Shown: positions 27,145 to 35,918, counted from the first letter of the stretch. The stretch: 64,000 nt of DNA from Candidatus Promineifilum breve (GCF_900066015.1 NZ_LN890656.1:806001-870000); one strand, 5' to 3'. Notes: a model not told the origin generated them from the sequence alone. Program-made: numbers and translations.

Positions 27145-27813
27145 ATGGCTGCTATCCACCTCATCCTCGCCTCCGCCTCCCCCCGACGGCGGGCGCTGGT
27201 GGCCCTGCTGGGCTACCCGTTCACCGTCGTCGTCTCCGGGGCCGACGAGGACGAGCACCTCAGCGCACCCCCGGCCGACTACGTGCGCCACACCGCGCGG
27301 GCCAAGGCCGAAGCGGTGGCCGCCGCGCTGCCCCCTGCCCCACCCGCCACCCGCCGCATCCTCATCGCCGCCGATACGACCGTGGCCCTCGAGGGGGCCA
27401 TCCTGGGCAAGCCGGCCACGCCCGACGAGGCGCGGGCCATGCTGCTGGCCCTGCGCGGCCGCGACCATGACGTGTTCACCGCGGCCTGCGTCCTCAGCCT
27501 CGACGACGGCCGCCGGCAAGAGGCCGTCCACCACGCCGTCGTCACCATGCGCGACTACACCCCGGCCGAGATCGACGCCTACATCGCCACCGGTGACCCG
27601 CTAGACAAGGCCGGAGCCTATGGCATCCAGCACCCGTTCAACCCCGTGGCCCGGCTGTCCGGCTGCTACCTGGGGGTCATGGGCCTGTCACTGTGTGACC
27701 TGCTCCCCCTATTGCGCGCCCTTGACGTGGGCGACCGCATCGACCCCGCCGCCCTGGTGGATGCCCATCGTGGGGTATTGCATACGAACGTTGCAAGCGC
27801 AGGGGAGCTGTAG
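27145..27813 (+). CDS. Maf-like nucleoside triphosphate pyrophosphatase
   Basis: 222 residues. Maf/YhdE family: LASASPRRRALVALLGYPF with the SxSPRR motif, RAKAEAVAA, ADTTVALEGAILGKPATPDEARAML, and the DPLDKAGAYGIQ substrate loop. Hydrolyses non-canonical or canonical NTPs and is linked to division arrest in other bacteria. The last ~5 residues (AGEL) and the stop fall in an octad repeat, so the C-terminus may be altered. Confidence 0.93.
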   Translation: MAAIHLILASASPRRRALVALLGYPFTVVVSGADEDEHLSAPPADYVRHTARAKAEAVAAALPPAPPATRRILIAADTTVALEGAILGKPATPDEARAMLLALRGRDHDVFTAACVLSLDDGRRQEAVHHAVVTMRDYTPAEIDAYIATGDPLDKAGAYGIQHPFNPVARLSGCYLGVMGLSLCDLLPLLRALDVGDRIDPAALVDAHRGVLHTNVASAGEL

Positions 27814-27978
27814 CGCAGGGGAGCGGGGGTGCAGGGGTGCAGGGGTGCAGGGGTGCAGGGGTGAGGAAGAGCCGGCGGGACGGCGGCGCTCCCCCGCTCC
27901 CCTGCTCCCCCGCTCCCCTGCTCCCCCGCTCCCCTGCTCCCCTGCCCCCCTGCTCCCCCGCTCCCCTGCCCCCCTGCG
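27812..27978. repeat. Octad inverted repeat, GCAGGGG(A/T) family
   Basis: Left arm of GCAGGGGA/GCAGGGGT units, loop GAAGAGCCGGCGGGACGGCGGCGC, right arm of CTCCCCTG units. Lies between the convergent maf and anti-sigma genes. Confidence 0.9.
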
Positions 27979-27981
27979 CTT

Positions 27982-28722
27982 TCACCCATCCCGCGCAAAC
28001 CCCAGCACTCTCTCCCCCGTCGGCCCCGGGCTGCCGCCGGCCGGCTCAATGGTGATGCCGAAGCGCTCATAGTCGGCCGCGGCCCGGCTCATCTCCACCG
28101 CCGTCTCCGCCCAGCCGTTGGAGTTGACCGAAAACACCGCCCCGCTCTCCCGCTGCCCATCGCTGACCAGCCATAGCTGATACTGCCGATCGGCGGGCAA
28201 CACCGGCAGGCCGCGCACGGTCAACGTGGCCGCCCGGCCGCCGCGCTCGAAGACCAGCTCGCCATCCGCCTCCGGGGCCATGTCGGTCGGCGACAGGCTG
28301 ACCGGCGGCACCTCGGGCGACAGCCAAAGGCCGAACGCCGCCCATAGCAGCCCGCCCAGCACAACGGCCGCCAGCGCCACCACGGCCATTGCCGGCCAGC
28401 GCCGCCCACGGATCGCCGCCGTATGGATCGCCGCCGTCTCGGCGGCCTTCTTCGTTGGACTAATCTTTGCCGCCGGGACGGCGGCGATCCTTTCTCCCGC
28501 CGCCGCGGCCAACAACCGCCCCCGCAACCCCGCCGACGGCACAGCCTCCGGCACGGCCAACGCCAGCGCGTCGGCCACGGCCACGTATTCGGCCCATTCG
28601 GCGGCGCAGTCGGGGCAATCGTCAACGTGGTGGGCCGTCTCGTCCACCTCGGCCTCGTCCAGGCAGCCCAGCGCATAGGCCGGCAGCCGCTCGCGGATTG
28701 TCGCATGGTTATCGGCGCTCAT
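27982..28722 (-). CDS. Anti-sigma factor (RskA-like)
   Basis: 246 residues. N-terminal zinc-binding anti-sigma domain with HHVDDCPDC (His32, Cys36, Cys39), one membrane helix at ~110-133 (AMAVVALAAVVLGGLLWAAF) and an extracytoplasmic RskA-type C-terminal domain (RGLPVLPADRQYQLWLVSDGQRESGAVF). Holds the co-encoded sigma factor inactive at the membrane. Its start overlaps the sigma gene stop by 4 bases. Confidence 0.94.
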   Translation of the reverse strand: MSADNHATIRERLPAYALGCLDEAEVDETAHHVDDCPDCAAEWAEYVAVADALALAVPEAVPSAGLRGRLLAAAAGERIAAVPAAKISPTKKAAETAAIHTAAIRGRRWPAMAVVALAAVVLGGLLWAAFGLWLSPEVPPVSLSPTDMAPEADGELVFERGGRAATLTVRGLPVLPADRQYQLWLVSDGQRESGAVFSVNSNGWAETAVEMSRAAADYERFGITIEPAGGSPGPTGERVLGFARDG

Positions 28723-29381
28723 GACTCGTCCCGTTCCCCCACATCGTTCGGCGGCCGGAGCGGGGCCTCGGCTGCCAGCAGTTGCCGCAGCCGCACCATG
28801 CCGCCGCGAATGCGCCCCTTCACCGTGCCCAGCGATTGCTCCAGCAGCCCGGCGATCTCGCTGTGGCTGTAACCCTGGAAGAAGGCCAGCGCCAACGCCT
28901 GCCGCTGCTCGGCCGGCAGCGCGGCCACCGCCGCCCGCACCCGCTGCCGCTCCAGCGCCTGCTCCACGGCCGTCTCCAGATCGGGGCCACGGCCGGGGGC
29001 GGCGTCGCTGAAGGCCACGCTATGGGCCGCCGGGCGCACCGCCTCGCGCCGCAGCCGGTCGATGGCCCGGTTGCGGGCCAGCCGCGTCAGCCAGGTGGCC
29101 GCCCGCGCCAGCGCCGGGTCATAATCGGCCGCCCGCTGCCACACCGTCAGAAACACGTCCAGCGTGACCTCTTCGGCCGTGGCCCGGTCGCCGACGACGG
29201 CCAGGGCCACGCTCATCACCAGCCGGCAATGGCGGTCATAGAGCGCGGCCAGCGCCGTCTCGTCGCCGGCGGCCATGCGTTGCAGCAATTCATAATCGAC
29301 GGCCGCCGCGCCGGTCGGGCCGCCCATGCCTGTGGCCGCGCCCGTGGCTGCCCCCTTGCCAACGCTCATCTCAATGCCCAC
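28719..29381 (-). CDS. ECF RNA polymerase sigma factor
   Basis: 220 residues. Sigma-2 region at ~28-100 (ALAALYDRHCRLVMSVALAVVG; DVFLTVWQRAADYDP; WLTRLARNRAIDRLRRE) and sigma-4 helix-turn-helix at ~150-205 (LPAEQRQALALAFFQGYSHSEIAGLLEQSLGTVKGRIR). SigK/RpoE-like. GTG start at 29381 after GGAAGG. Controlled by the overlapping anti-sigma gene; its regulon is unknown. Confidence 0.95.
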   Translation of the reverse strand: MGIEMSVGKGAATGAATGMGGPTGAAAVDYELLQRMAAGDETALAALYDRHCRLVMSVALAVVGDRATAEEVTLDVFLTVWQRAADYDPALARAATWLTRLARNRAIDRLRREAVRPAAHSVAFSDAAPGRGPDLETAVEQALERQRVRAAVAALPAEQRQALALAFFQGYSHSEIAGLLEQSLGTVKGRIRGGMVRLRQLLAAEAPLRPPNDVGERDES

Positions 29382-29426
29382 ATTCCTTCCCGGTTCCCCT
29401 CGCCGTTCGTGATTATTTTAGCATAG

Positions 29427-29500
29427 TCAGTAGACAGTGGATAGTGGGCAGTGGACAGTGCGAAGTCTGCGCACTGTCCACTGCCCACTATCCACTGACC
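29427..29500. repeat. Heptad inverted repeat, AGTGGAC family
   Basis: GTCAGTAGACAGTGGATAGTGGGCAGTGG... with the exact complementary arm, loop CGAAGTCTGCG. The downstream gene's stop (TAG at 29500-29502) abuts its right end. Confidence 0.92.
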
Positions 29501-30030
29501 TAAATCTCCAGCCGGTACACCTCCACCGTCCAATCAATATTCAACCCCGCCACGCCGACGAGTTGGATGACCGGCGCGCCGCTGCCCAGGACGACGGCCG
29601 TCCGCAGTTCCGTGCTGGTCGTGCTCGCCGGGGCGCGGCCCAGCGTGGCGTAGCGGCTGAGCCAGCCCGACCCCGGCGCGTCATAGAAATGGCCCAGCCC
29701 CACCAGCGAATAGACCTCGCCCACCACCGGCGGGTCGGGCACGCCCAGGGCCACGACCAGCAGCGCCGCCCCCCGCCCCGGCAGCAGCGGCCGGGCCAGC
29801 GTCACCAGCGCCGGGGTCAGCCCGCTGGTGCGCGCCGTGCCGCGGCCATCGACGCCGCCGAAGTGGCTCTCCAGCGGCACGGCCGAGTCGCCGCTCGCCA
29901 GCCGGTTGCGCCACCACGCCGCCACCTCGCCCAGCGCCCCCCATTCGTCGGCCGTGAACCGCCCGCCACCCGCCGCCTGTGTCTCGCTCTCGCCCTTCGC
30001 CTCGCTGCCCGGCAGTGTGATTCGTTTCAT
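29500..30030 (-). CDS. Hypothetical protein in phage structural block
   Basis: 176 residues, beta-rich, with no recognised domain: a short polar N-terminus, WGALGEVAAWWRNRL, then alternating hydrophobic strands to the end (TVEVYRLEI). AAGGAG precedes the ATG. It is the distal gene of a minus-strand phage-like structural array, so a tail or neck protein is a reasonable inference only. Confidence 0.6.
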   Translation of the reverse strand: MKRITLPGSEAKGESETQAAGGGRFTADEWGALGEVAAWWRNRLASGDSAVPLESHFGGVDGRGTARTSGLTPALVTLARPLLPGRGAALLVVALGVPDPPVVGEVYSLVGLGHFYDAPGSGWLSRYATLGRAPASTTSTELRTAVVLGSGAPVIQLVGVAGLNIDWTVEVYRLEI

Positions 30031-30052
30031 CGCTTACTCCTTTATGGCGGCA

Positions 30053-30207
30053 GGGGAGCAGGGGAGCAGGGGGGCAGGGGAGAAAGGGAGCAGCGGAGAT
30101 GGCCGTGCTCCCTCGCACCCCTGCACCCCTGCACCCCTGCACCCCTGCACCCCTGCACCCCTGCACCCCTGCACCCCTGCACCCCTGCACCCCTGCTCCC
30201 CTGCTCC
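30053..30207. repeat. Octad inverted repeat, GCAGGGG family, long right arm
   Basis: A short left arm of GCAGGGGA units, a variable loop, then a right arm with about ten consecutive CACCCCTG octads (30114-30196). The strong asymmetry suggests recent slippage expansion of one arm. Confidence 0.88.
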
Positions 30208-30210
30208 CCC

Positions 30211-30912
30211 TCACTCCCCCCACCCCACCATCTCCCCCTCCCCCAGCCGGTGATAGAGGATACGATTCAGCGCATTCAAGTAGGCCAGCTCCAGCCGCCG
30301 GGCATTGCTCGCCAGTTGGGCCATCAGCAAATTGCTGCTGTTGGTCGGCGCGGCCTGCTCGCGGGCCTGCAATTGGCGGGCGGCGGCAAAGAGGCTGTAT
30401 TGCAACAGCACGTGGTGGTGCTCGGCGGGCACGGTCACATAGCTGCTCGCGCCCAACTCGCTATCGTGGGGGCGCAGAAAGCGGGCCAGCAGTGCCGTGC
30501 CCACCTCCGGCGCGAAGCTCAGCAGCAGCGCCGGCGGCCCAGTCAGGTCGCGCGGCAGCAGCGCGTCGTAGGCGCGCCCGGCGTTGAAGGCCGGCGACCG
30601 CCGCCGCCGCCGCGCCAGAAAGACGGGCGGCTCCTGCCCCGCCGGATACTCCACGCTGAGCACGGCCGCCGCGTCCCAGGGCAGCGTGTAGCGGCGCGCC
30701 CCGGCCACGGCGGCCAGCGTCACCTCGCCCAGGCGCGGCAGGTGTTGCGAATACTCGCGCACGGCCTCGTTGAGAAAACCCAGCAGTTCGGCCTCGCTCC
30801 ACGTCGCCGCGCCGCTGTCGTCCAGCGCGACGCGGATGTCGCCCAGCAACGCCCCGGCCGTCACCGCATAGGGCGGCGCGGCGGCTGTGCCTGTTCCCGT
30901 TCCGTTTGACAT
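30211..30912 (-). CDS. Phage adaptor/connector-like protein
   Basis: 233 residues from the ATG at 30912, which has AAGGAG seven bases upstream; the open frame continues to 31002 only through a repeat. Motif WSEAELLGFLNEAVREYSQHLP followed by YTLPWDAAAVLSVEYP and FLRPHDSEL resembles phage head-tail adaptor proteins (gp4/gp7-like). C-terminal helices (ARQLQAREQA; LMAQLASNARRLELAYLNALNRIL). Confidence 0.68.
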   Translation of the reverse strand: MSNGTGTGTAAAPPYAVTAGALLGDIRVALDDSGAATWSEAELLGFLNEAVREYSQHLPRLGEVTLAAVAGARRYTLPWDAAAVLSVEYPAGQEPPVFLARRRRRSPAFNAGRAYDALLPRDLTGPPALLLSFAPEVGTALLARFLRPHDSELGASSYVTVPAEHHHVLLQYSLFAAARQLQAREQAAPTNSSNLLMAQLASNARRLELAYLNALNRILYHRLGEGEMVGWGE

Positions 30913-30940
30913 AATGCTCTCCTTCCCTGCGATCTCTTCA

Positions 30941-30982
30941 GGGGTGGCGGAGCAGGGGCACAACCCCTGCTCCGCCACCCCC
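30941..30982. repeat. Perfect hairpin GGGGTGGCGGAGCAGGGG
   Basis: GGTGGCGGAGCAGGGG, loop CACAA, perfect complement. It follows the TAG stop of the fibre-like gene directly. Confidence 0.88.
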
Positions 30983-31954
30983 CTACACCACCACCTCCAC
31001 ATCCGGGTTCACAAAATTCCAGCCCGACTTCTGCCGCCAGAGGTAAACCGTGCCGGGGTCGAGGTAGAAGGTGATGCGGCCGTTCTGGTCGGTGCGGCCA
31101 CTGGCCAGGATGACGCCGCCGTTGCTGTCGCTGGTGGCCCAGACGTCGGCGTCGGCGATGGGGTTACCGCTGCCGGCGTCGGTGAGGGTGTAGGTGAACT
31201 CGGCCGCGCCCGCGCCGGGGCTGTTGCCGCTGATGCTGCTGATTTTGGCGTCGAGGCGCTGGCCGAGGATCCATCCGGCCGTGTTGCTGCTGTAACTGCC
31301 GGGCAGGGTAGTGGCCCACGGGTCGGCCGCCGCGCCGCCGGCATCGTTCAGCGCGTCGCCCGTGCTGCCCGCCGTCAAATGGCCGCCCAGGCCCTCGTCC
31401 CACACTGCATCAGCGATGGCCGCCGGGCTGGCGCTGCCGGCCGAGGCGTCGCTCAGCGCATCGCCGGTGCTGCCCGCGCCCAGGTGGCCGCCCAGCGCCT
31501 CATCCCAGACGGCATCGGCGATCTCGGCCACGATGTCGGCGGCCACGGCGTCGCCGTCGATGGCCCCGGTGGCAATGGCCGCGGCGGTGATGAGGCCGGC
31601 GGTGATCTCGTCGGCGTGGACTTGCAGCCGGTCGGCCCCGAACAGGCTATCCCAGACGTTGGCCCCCACGACTTCCAGATCGAGCCAGACCGGCAGCGCC
31701 CCGGCCTCGTGGACGGCGACGCGCAGGCGTCCCAGGGTGTTGCTGTCGGTGGCGTTGAGGCCACACGAATAGTTGCCGTTTTCCAGATGGCTGCACGTGC
31801 CGCTGTCGGACTTCTGGGCAAACGCGCCGCCGTTCTTGCTCAGGCGCACGTCGGCCTGGCTGATGGTCAGGCCGGTTTCGGCCGTCTTGCCGTCGGTCTC
31901 GTCGACGAACGGGCCGAGGATGATAGTAATGGCAGTGGATTGTTTGAGATACAT
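30983..31954 (-). CDS. Phage tail fibre/structural-like protein
   Basis: 323 residues. N-terminal beta domain (AITIILGPFVDETDGKTAETGLTISQADVRLSKNGGAFAQK) of a kind seen in phage fibre or baseplate proteins, a repetitive helical middle with two copies of IADAVWDE.LGGHL.AGSTGDAL, and a C-terminal Ig-like strand set (NPIADADVWATSDSNGG; GRITFYLDPGTVYLWRQKSGW). No ribosome site is visible; a heptad repeat sits right upstream. Confidence 0.7.
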   Translation of the reverse strand: MYLKQSTAITIILGPFVDETDGKTAETGLTISQADVRLSKNGGAFAQKSDSGTCSHLENGNYSCGLNATDSNTLGRLRVAVHEAGALPVWLDLEVVGANVWDSLFGADRLQVHADEITAGLITAAAIATGAIDGDAVAADIVAEIADAVWDEALGGHLGAGSTGDALSDASAGSASPAAIADAVWDEGLGGHLTAGSTGDALNDAGGAAADPWATTLPGSYSSNTAGWILGQRLDAKISSISGNSPGAGAAEFTYTLTDAGSGNPIADADVWATSDSNGGVILASGRTDQNGRITFYLDPGTVYLWRQKSGWNFVNPDVEVVV

Positions 31955-32052
31955 TTTGATTAGTGTCCAGTGGTCAGTGGTCAGTGGGTCGCTATCGCTT
32001 TCGTGGTCGCTATCGCTATCGTTCTTCAGTAGTTCACTGGTCAGCAGGTCAG

Positions 32053-32253
32053 TTACAGTCCGCCGGCCGGGGCGATGGCGATCTGCAACGCCTCGGCCGG
32101 GATGGTGGGCAACTGCTTGGCCTGATCAGGGGTAATGAAGACCACCCGGTAGACCTGCCCCGGCTGGTGCTCGCGGATGATGTAAATCGTCTGGGCGAAT
32201 GGCGGTTCGGCCGCCGCTTGGCCCGTGCCGCTGTGGATTGGGTTGGTGCTCAT
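32053..32253 (-). CDS. Small hypothetical phage-block protein
   Basis: 66 residues (YIIREHQPGQVYRVVFITPDQAKQLPTIPAEALQIAI). Start overlaps the upstream gene's stop (ATGA) and an AGAGGAG site precedes it. Unknown function. Confidence 0.65.
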   Translation of the reverse strand: MSTNPIHSGTGQAAAEPPFAQTIYIIREHQPGQVYRVVFITPDQAKQLPTIPAEALQIAIAPAGGL

Positions 32254-32822
32254 ACTCTCCTCTGTCGAAACTGGTGGATGGTGCGCGCCGGTTGGCCGCC
32301 GCCGCTGGGGGCGGTGTAATCGACGGCCAGCGTGGCATAGTCCGCGCCGCCGCCGTCGTAGGCGTTATAGCGGAACGGGCTGGTGGAATTGGCTTTCAGG
32401 ATGAGGGCTATGTCATTGCCTGACGCCCATCCCGCGCGATTGATGATTTCTTGAATGATGCCGGCAAGGGAGGGCGAGGTTTTTGCGCCTGTGCCGATAT
32501 TGCCAGCTGTCCAAAGGGTGGTGGCCGTGGTGGCGGTTCGGCCGCTGACGTCGTTGGCGGTTGTGGTGAAGGTGGCGGCGTCGTCGCTGTCCTGGCCCCA
32601 GATGGTCAGATCGGGGTCGTCGAACGAGGCCGAGGGCAGGATCACGGTCAGGCCGGCGCTGTTGATGGTGCTGCCCGCCGGGATGGTGACGTTGACAAAG
32701 CGCAGCCCGCCGTAATGGTTATTGGCCTGAAAGGTGACATTGGCGCCGGTCAGGTTGACGCTGCCGCCGGTTTCGCGGGCGTCGTCGCCGCTGGCGCTGA
32801 TGGTCGCGCTATAAGTTGACAT
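32250..32822 (-). CDS. Hypothetical beta-rich phage-block protein
   Basis: 190 residues from ATG 32822 with AGGA upstream; the longer open frame to 32981 is repeat sequence. Beta-sandwich-like with Thr/Ser/Gly strands (FVNVTIPAGSTINSAGLTVILPSASF; DNDIALILKANST-type) suggesting a structural or carbohydrate-binding fold. Possible virion surface component; unproven. Confidence 0.65.
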   Translation of the reverse strand: MSTYSATISASGDDARETGGSVNLTGANVTFQANNHYGGLRFVNVTIPAGSTINSAGLTVILPSASFDDPDLTIWGQDSDDAATFTTTANDVSGRTATTATTLWTAGNIGTGAKTSPSLAGIIQEIINRAGWASGNDIALILKANSTSPFRYNAYDGGGADYATLAVDYTAPSGGGQPARTIHQFRQRRV

Positions 32823-33080
32823 AATTTTATCCTGATCTTGTACAATTCCATCGACATTCTGGTAGGGGCGCGGCGGCGGCGAGACGAGGTGGATGGTTTC
32901 AACCACACCTATCGCCGCCGCCGCCTCGCCCTTGTAGGGCGGGATGGTATCCCGCCCAGGCCGGCAGAGGCGGGTTGCCAACCCGCCCTACAAAGCCCGC
33001 ACCGCCCGAGGCCGGCTCAAGAGGCCCACGTGCCACGCTTCAGGCCCGTTCACGGGCCGCTGTCCACTAGCCCCGTGGCT
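32823..33080. other. Repeat-filled intergenic region
   Basis: 258 bases holding a diverged copy of the GTAGGGGCG composite hairpin (32863-32935), a GGGCGGGATGGTATCCCGCCC hairpin (32937-32957), a GGCGGGTTGCCAACCCGCC hairpin (32970-32990) and palindromic scraps (GGCCCGTTCACGGGCC near 33042; CCCCGTGGCTTTAGCCCGGGG near 33070). No gene seen. Confidence 0.7.
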
Positions 33081-33350
33081 TTAGCCCGGGGCGGCCAAAC
33101 CCGCAGCCCGCGAACCACGGTCACCTACCCGCCGTCTTTCCGTTGCCCTTGCTCCTGGCTGCTCCCCCGCCCCCCTGCTCCCCTGCTCCCCCGCTCCCCC
33201 GCTCCCCTGCGCTCCCCCCAACTCCCCCACCAACTTCCGCCCATCCCCCGCCACCACCACCAGCGTCCCCGCCCGCCGGTCGGCCACCAGCCGCCACACA
33301 TCCCCCCAGCTCAAGCCCAGTGCCGCCAATGCCTGTTGCAAATCGTCCAT
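33081..33350 (-). CDS. Small phage-block protein with repeat-derived tail
   Basis: 89 residues. The first ~46 (DDLQQALAALGLSWGDVWRL...GRKLVGELGG) look genuine, preceded by a strong GGAGG nine bases upstream. From residue ~47 onward (AQGSGGAGEQGSRGAGEQ...) the protein is encoded by the GCAGGGG octad repeat and then by flanking repeat scraps, so the original stop seems to have been lost or displaced. Confidence 0.6.
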   Translation of the reverse strand: MDDLQQALAALGLSWGDVWRLVADRRAGTLVVVAGDGRKLVGELGGAQGSGGAGEQGSRGAGEQPGARATERRRVGDRGSRAAGLAAPG

Positions 33351-33362
33351 AATTCCTCCATT

Positions 33363-33471
33363 AGGTTCTAGGTGCTAGGTGCTAGGTTCTAGGGAAGAGC
33401 GCGCTTCCCTAGAATCTAGCCCCTCCCTAGCCCCTAGCACCTAGCACCTAGCACCTAGAACCTAGAACCTA
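33363..33471. repeat. Heptad inverted repeat, TAGGTGC family
   Basis: TAGGTTC/TAGGTGC units on both arms around a GAAGAGCGCGCTTC core (33394-33407). The right arm starts exactly with the TAG stop of the minus-strand capsid gene. Confidence 0.93.
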
Positions 33472-35004
33472 TCCCGCCACATTGCGCTTGCCGATGCCGC
33501 GCGGGCCATTGACGCCCACCGCGAACTCATCGCGCACCTTGATCGGCAGCACGTCGTTGCTGAACATCAGCCCGCTCGTCTCGCTGACCACGGCGAACAG
33601 TTCCGGGATGGGGTGTTGCCGGCCGCCCGGCGACTGGCTGTAGCTCATCTGGATCACCGGGAACAGCGCCGGATCGACCACGTAGGCCCAATCCGTGCCG
33701 TCCGTCCAGTCGGGCACCACCAGCGGGATCGGCCGCGGGTCGGCATAGCCCCGCCCCTGCGCCTCGGGCGCGTAGGCCGTGGGCATCCCCTCGCCATAGC
33801 CCAGGATGCTCAGCGCCGTGTCATACAGCTCGGCCGGCACCAGCAGGAAGCGCGGAAAGATACCCAACGGCTTGGCGCTGCCCAGTTCGCTGTGCTGGAA
33901 ACATTCGGCCCGCGCCGCCCGCCAGGCCGCCGCGTCCGTGCCCAGCGCCGTCGTCGCCAGATTGCCGTGGTCGGCGTGGAACAGCGCCTTGCTGTCCTGG
34001 GCCAGCGTCGGCCCCACGCCGCTGTTGGCCGTGAACAGCGCGCTGACCGCCGCCGACCGCGTGCGCACCGCCGCCGACGCCAGTGCCCGCGGGATGGCCT
34101 GCAACTGCATGATGTCGCCGTTGCGAATCATCTCGCGGGTGATGCCCACGTAGCCGCCGCGCTTCACAAACGCCGCCGACTCCTTGGCGTCGCTCACGTC
34201 CAGCTCGGTGTAGGCCGCGCCCTCGGCCACCGTCGGCAAATTGCCCACGCCACCCAGCGTGATCCACTTCATGGCCAGCAGGCGGCCGTCGTTCGGCTCC
34301 ACGGCGGCCACGCGCTCATACCAGCGGTAATGCTCCAGCGCCGCGAACTGCTGCACGATGACCTTGTTCATGGCGTCCACGGCCAGATTGGGCAGCGTGC
34401 TCGTCTTGGCCCCGCTGAACAGCGTCCGCTCGCCGTCGAACACGCCGCGAAAGTAGACGTCGCCGGTCAGGGCCACGTACAGGTCGGCGAACGAGCGCAG
34501 ATTGGGCGGCGGGGTGGGCGCGCCGGCCGCGCCGAAGAAAAAGCCCACCAGATCGCGCGCCTCGTCCAGCGGCTCATTCAGCCGCAGCGCCGGGCGGCCG
34601 AACATGGCCCCCACCGCCGCCGGCCGCGCCCCCAACTGCACCACGCCCGCCTCGGTCAGCGCCGCCAACTCGGCCCGCGCCTGGCGCACGGCCGCCTCCA
34701 CGTCCTCGGCCGTGTCGTAGCGCCCCGCCTCCAGCCGCGCCTGCACCGGCCCCGGCAGCCCCGCCGCGCGAATCACCGCCGTGGCCGCCGCCGTCTGCAA
34801 CGCCCCCAACCAGCCCTGGGCCGTCGACGAGTGTGGAGTGACGAGTGACAAGTCCAGCGCGCCCTCCCCTGCTCCCCTGCTCCCCGGCTCCCCTGCATTC
34901 CTTCCCCCCTGCTCCCCTGCGCCCCCGCTCCCCTGCGCTTCGCTCCCGCTCCGCACCAGCGCCACACGCCGCAAACCCGTCGTCGTCTCAATTCGTTCGG
35001 TCAT
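33469..35004 (-). CDS. Phage major capsid protein (Mu gpT-like)
   Basis: 511 residues. The C-terminal two thirds match Mu-like major head subunits: FADLYVALTGDVYFRGVFDGERTLFSG, MKWITLGGVGNLPTVAEGAAYTEL, YVGITREMIRNGDIMQL, AVSALFTANSGVGPTL, LFHADHGNLATTALGTDA and LGIFPRFLLVP. The N-terminal ~230 residues resemble a scaffold/protease extension. Residues ~20-50 are encoded by an in-frame GCAGGGG octad repeat (SEAQGSGGAGEQGG...). GAGGAG precedes the ATG. The TAG stop is the first heptad of the hairpin downstream. Confidence 0.85.
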   Translation of the reverse strand: MTERIETTTGLRRVALVRSGSEAQGSGGAGEQGGRNAGEPGSRGAGEGALDLSLVTPHSSTAQGWLGALQTAAATAVIRAAGLPGPVQARLEAGRYDTAEDVEAAVRQARAELAALTEAGVVQLGARPAAVGAMFGRPALRLNEPLDEARDLVGFFFGAAGAPTPPPNLRSFADLYVALTGDVYFRGVFDGERTLFSGAKTSTLPNLAVDAMNKVIVQQFAALEHYRWYERVAAVEPNDGRLLAMKWITLGGVGNLPTVAEGAAYTELDVSDAKESAAFVKRGGYVGITREMIRNGDIMQLQAIPRALASAAVRTRSAAVSALFTANSGVGPTLAQDSKALFHADHGNLATTALGTDAAAWRAARAECFQHSELGSAKPLGIFPRFLLVPAELYDTALSILGYGEGMPTAYAPEAQGRGYADPRPIPLVVPDWTDGTDWAYVVDPALFPVIQMSYSQSPGGRQHPIPELFAVVSETSGLMFSNDVLPIKVRDEFAVGVNGPRGIGKRNVAG

Positions 35005-35412
35005 GGTTTGGTTCTCCTCTCACTCTGATTTCTGTTCGATCCAACTAGACATAATCACGGTTCTTATCCGCGTTAATCCGCCCTATCCGCTTCATCCGCG
35101 TTCGATTCTTCGACTTATAGATTGGTTCTCCCGGACTCTGATTTTCAATCGCCCCAACTAGACATAATCACGGTTCTTATCCGCGTTAATCCGCCCTATC
35201 CACGTCATCCGCGTTCGATTCTTCCGTCTGCGGCCACCCGGCATAAAACCCCCGACTGACTGGGCACAGAACATGATTGACTGGTCACAGGCCATAGGCT
35301 TAAAACGATTGCGGTAGGTGTTCACAATAATTGACTATGCGAATTGGATCATTCTTTATTAAACCTAACCCAACCCGCCACCCGCCACCCGCCACCCGCC
35401 ACCCGCCACCCA
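35005..35412. other. Intergenic region with duplicated segment
   Basis: 408 bases. A ~70-base direct repeat (about 35040-35105 and 35157-35222; shared core CAACTAGACATAATCACGG) carries half-arms of the ATCCGCGTTAATCCG family. A CCACCCG heptad arm lies at 35366-35408. No gene seen. Confidence 0.6.
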
Positions 35413-35904
35413 TCATTCGTCATTCGTCATTCGTCCCACAATCCGACTCCCCCCACTCGCCGGAAACATCACCAAATCGGCCGACTCCACCATCGCCATC
35501 CCCCGCACCGTCCGCCCGTCCCCGGCCAGTTGCGGATAGAACACGATGCTCACCCCCAGGTCAGGCCCGGCCGCCTCGTCCAGCCCCTGCTCCTCAAGCA
35601 CCTGCTCCAACAACTCCACCACCGGCCGCGTCTCGGCCGTGTCATAGGCCCGCAGCCGCCCCACCGCCGCCGCGTCCGCCTCGTCATAGACCACATCGTG
35701 CCACACCCCCACCAGCCGCCGCACCGCCGGGCTTTCCCCGCCCGCCGCGTGGTCGGCAAAGCAGGCCAGCCCGCGAAACAACCCCTCCGCCACCGCCCGG
35801 CGAATCGCCTCGGCCTCCACCACGTAGCCGTTGGCCTCGCCCGTCATCGTCCGCGTCGGCCCGGCCACGATCAATCGACCTATGAATTCTTTGCGTTCGG
35901 CCAT
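35413..35904 (-). CDS. Phage prohead protease-like protein
   Basis: 163 residues. Order and motifs fit a head maturation protease: N-terminal IGRLIVAGPTRTM, central helix EAEAIRRAVAEGLFRGLACFADHA with a candidate His, and the late VSIVFYPQL...MVESADLVMFPASGGSRI typical of capsid proteases. Short for the family. It ends GRMTNDE, seven residues encoded by ATGACGA heptads, so the terminal segment is repeat-derived. Lies between portal and capsid genes, the usual position. Confidence 0.72.
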   Translation of the reverse strand: MAERKEFIGRLIVAGPTRTMTGEANGYVVEAEAIRRAVAEGLFRGLACFADHAAGGESPAVRRLVGVWHDVVYDEADAAAVGRLRAYDTAETRPVVELLEQVLEEQGLDEAAGPDLGVSIVFYPQLAGDGRTVRGMAMVESADLVMFPASGGSRIVGRMTNDE

Positions 35905-35918
35905 GGTAAACCTCTTTT

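Noticed and set aside
30913-31002. N-terminal extension of the phage adaptor (MWRWWCRGVAEQG...)
   Set aside because: Encoded by the perfect hairpin at 30941-30982; a strong ribosome site supports the ATG at 30912.
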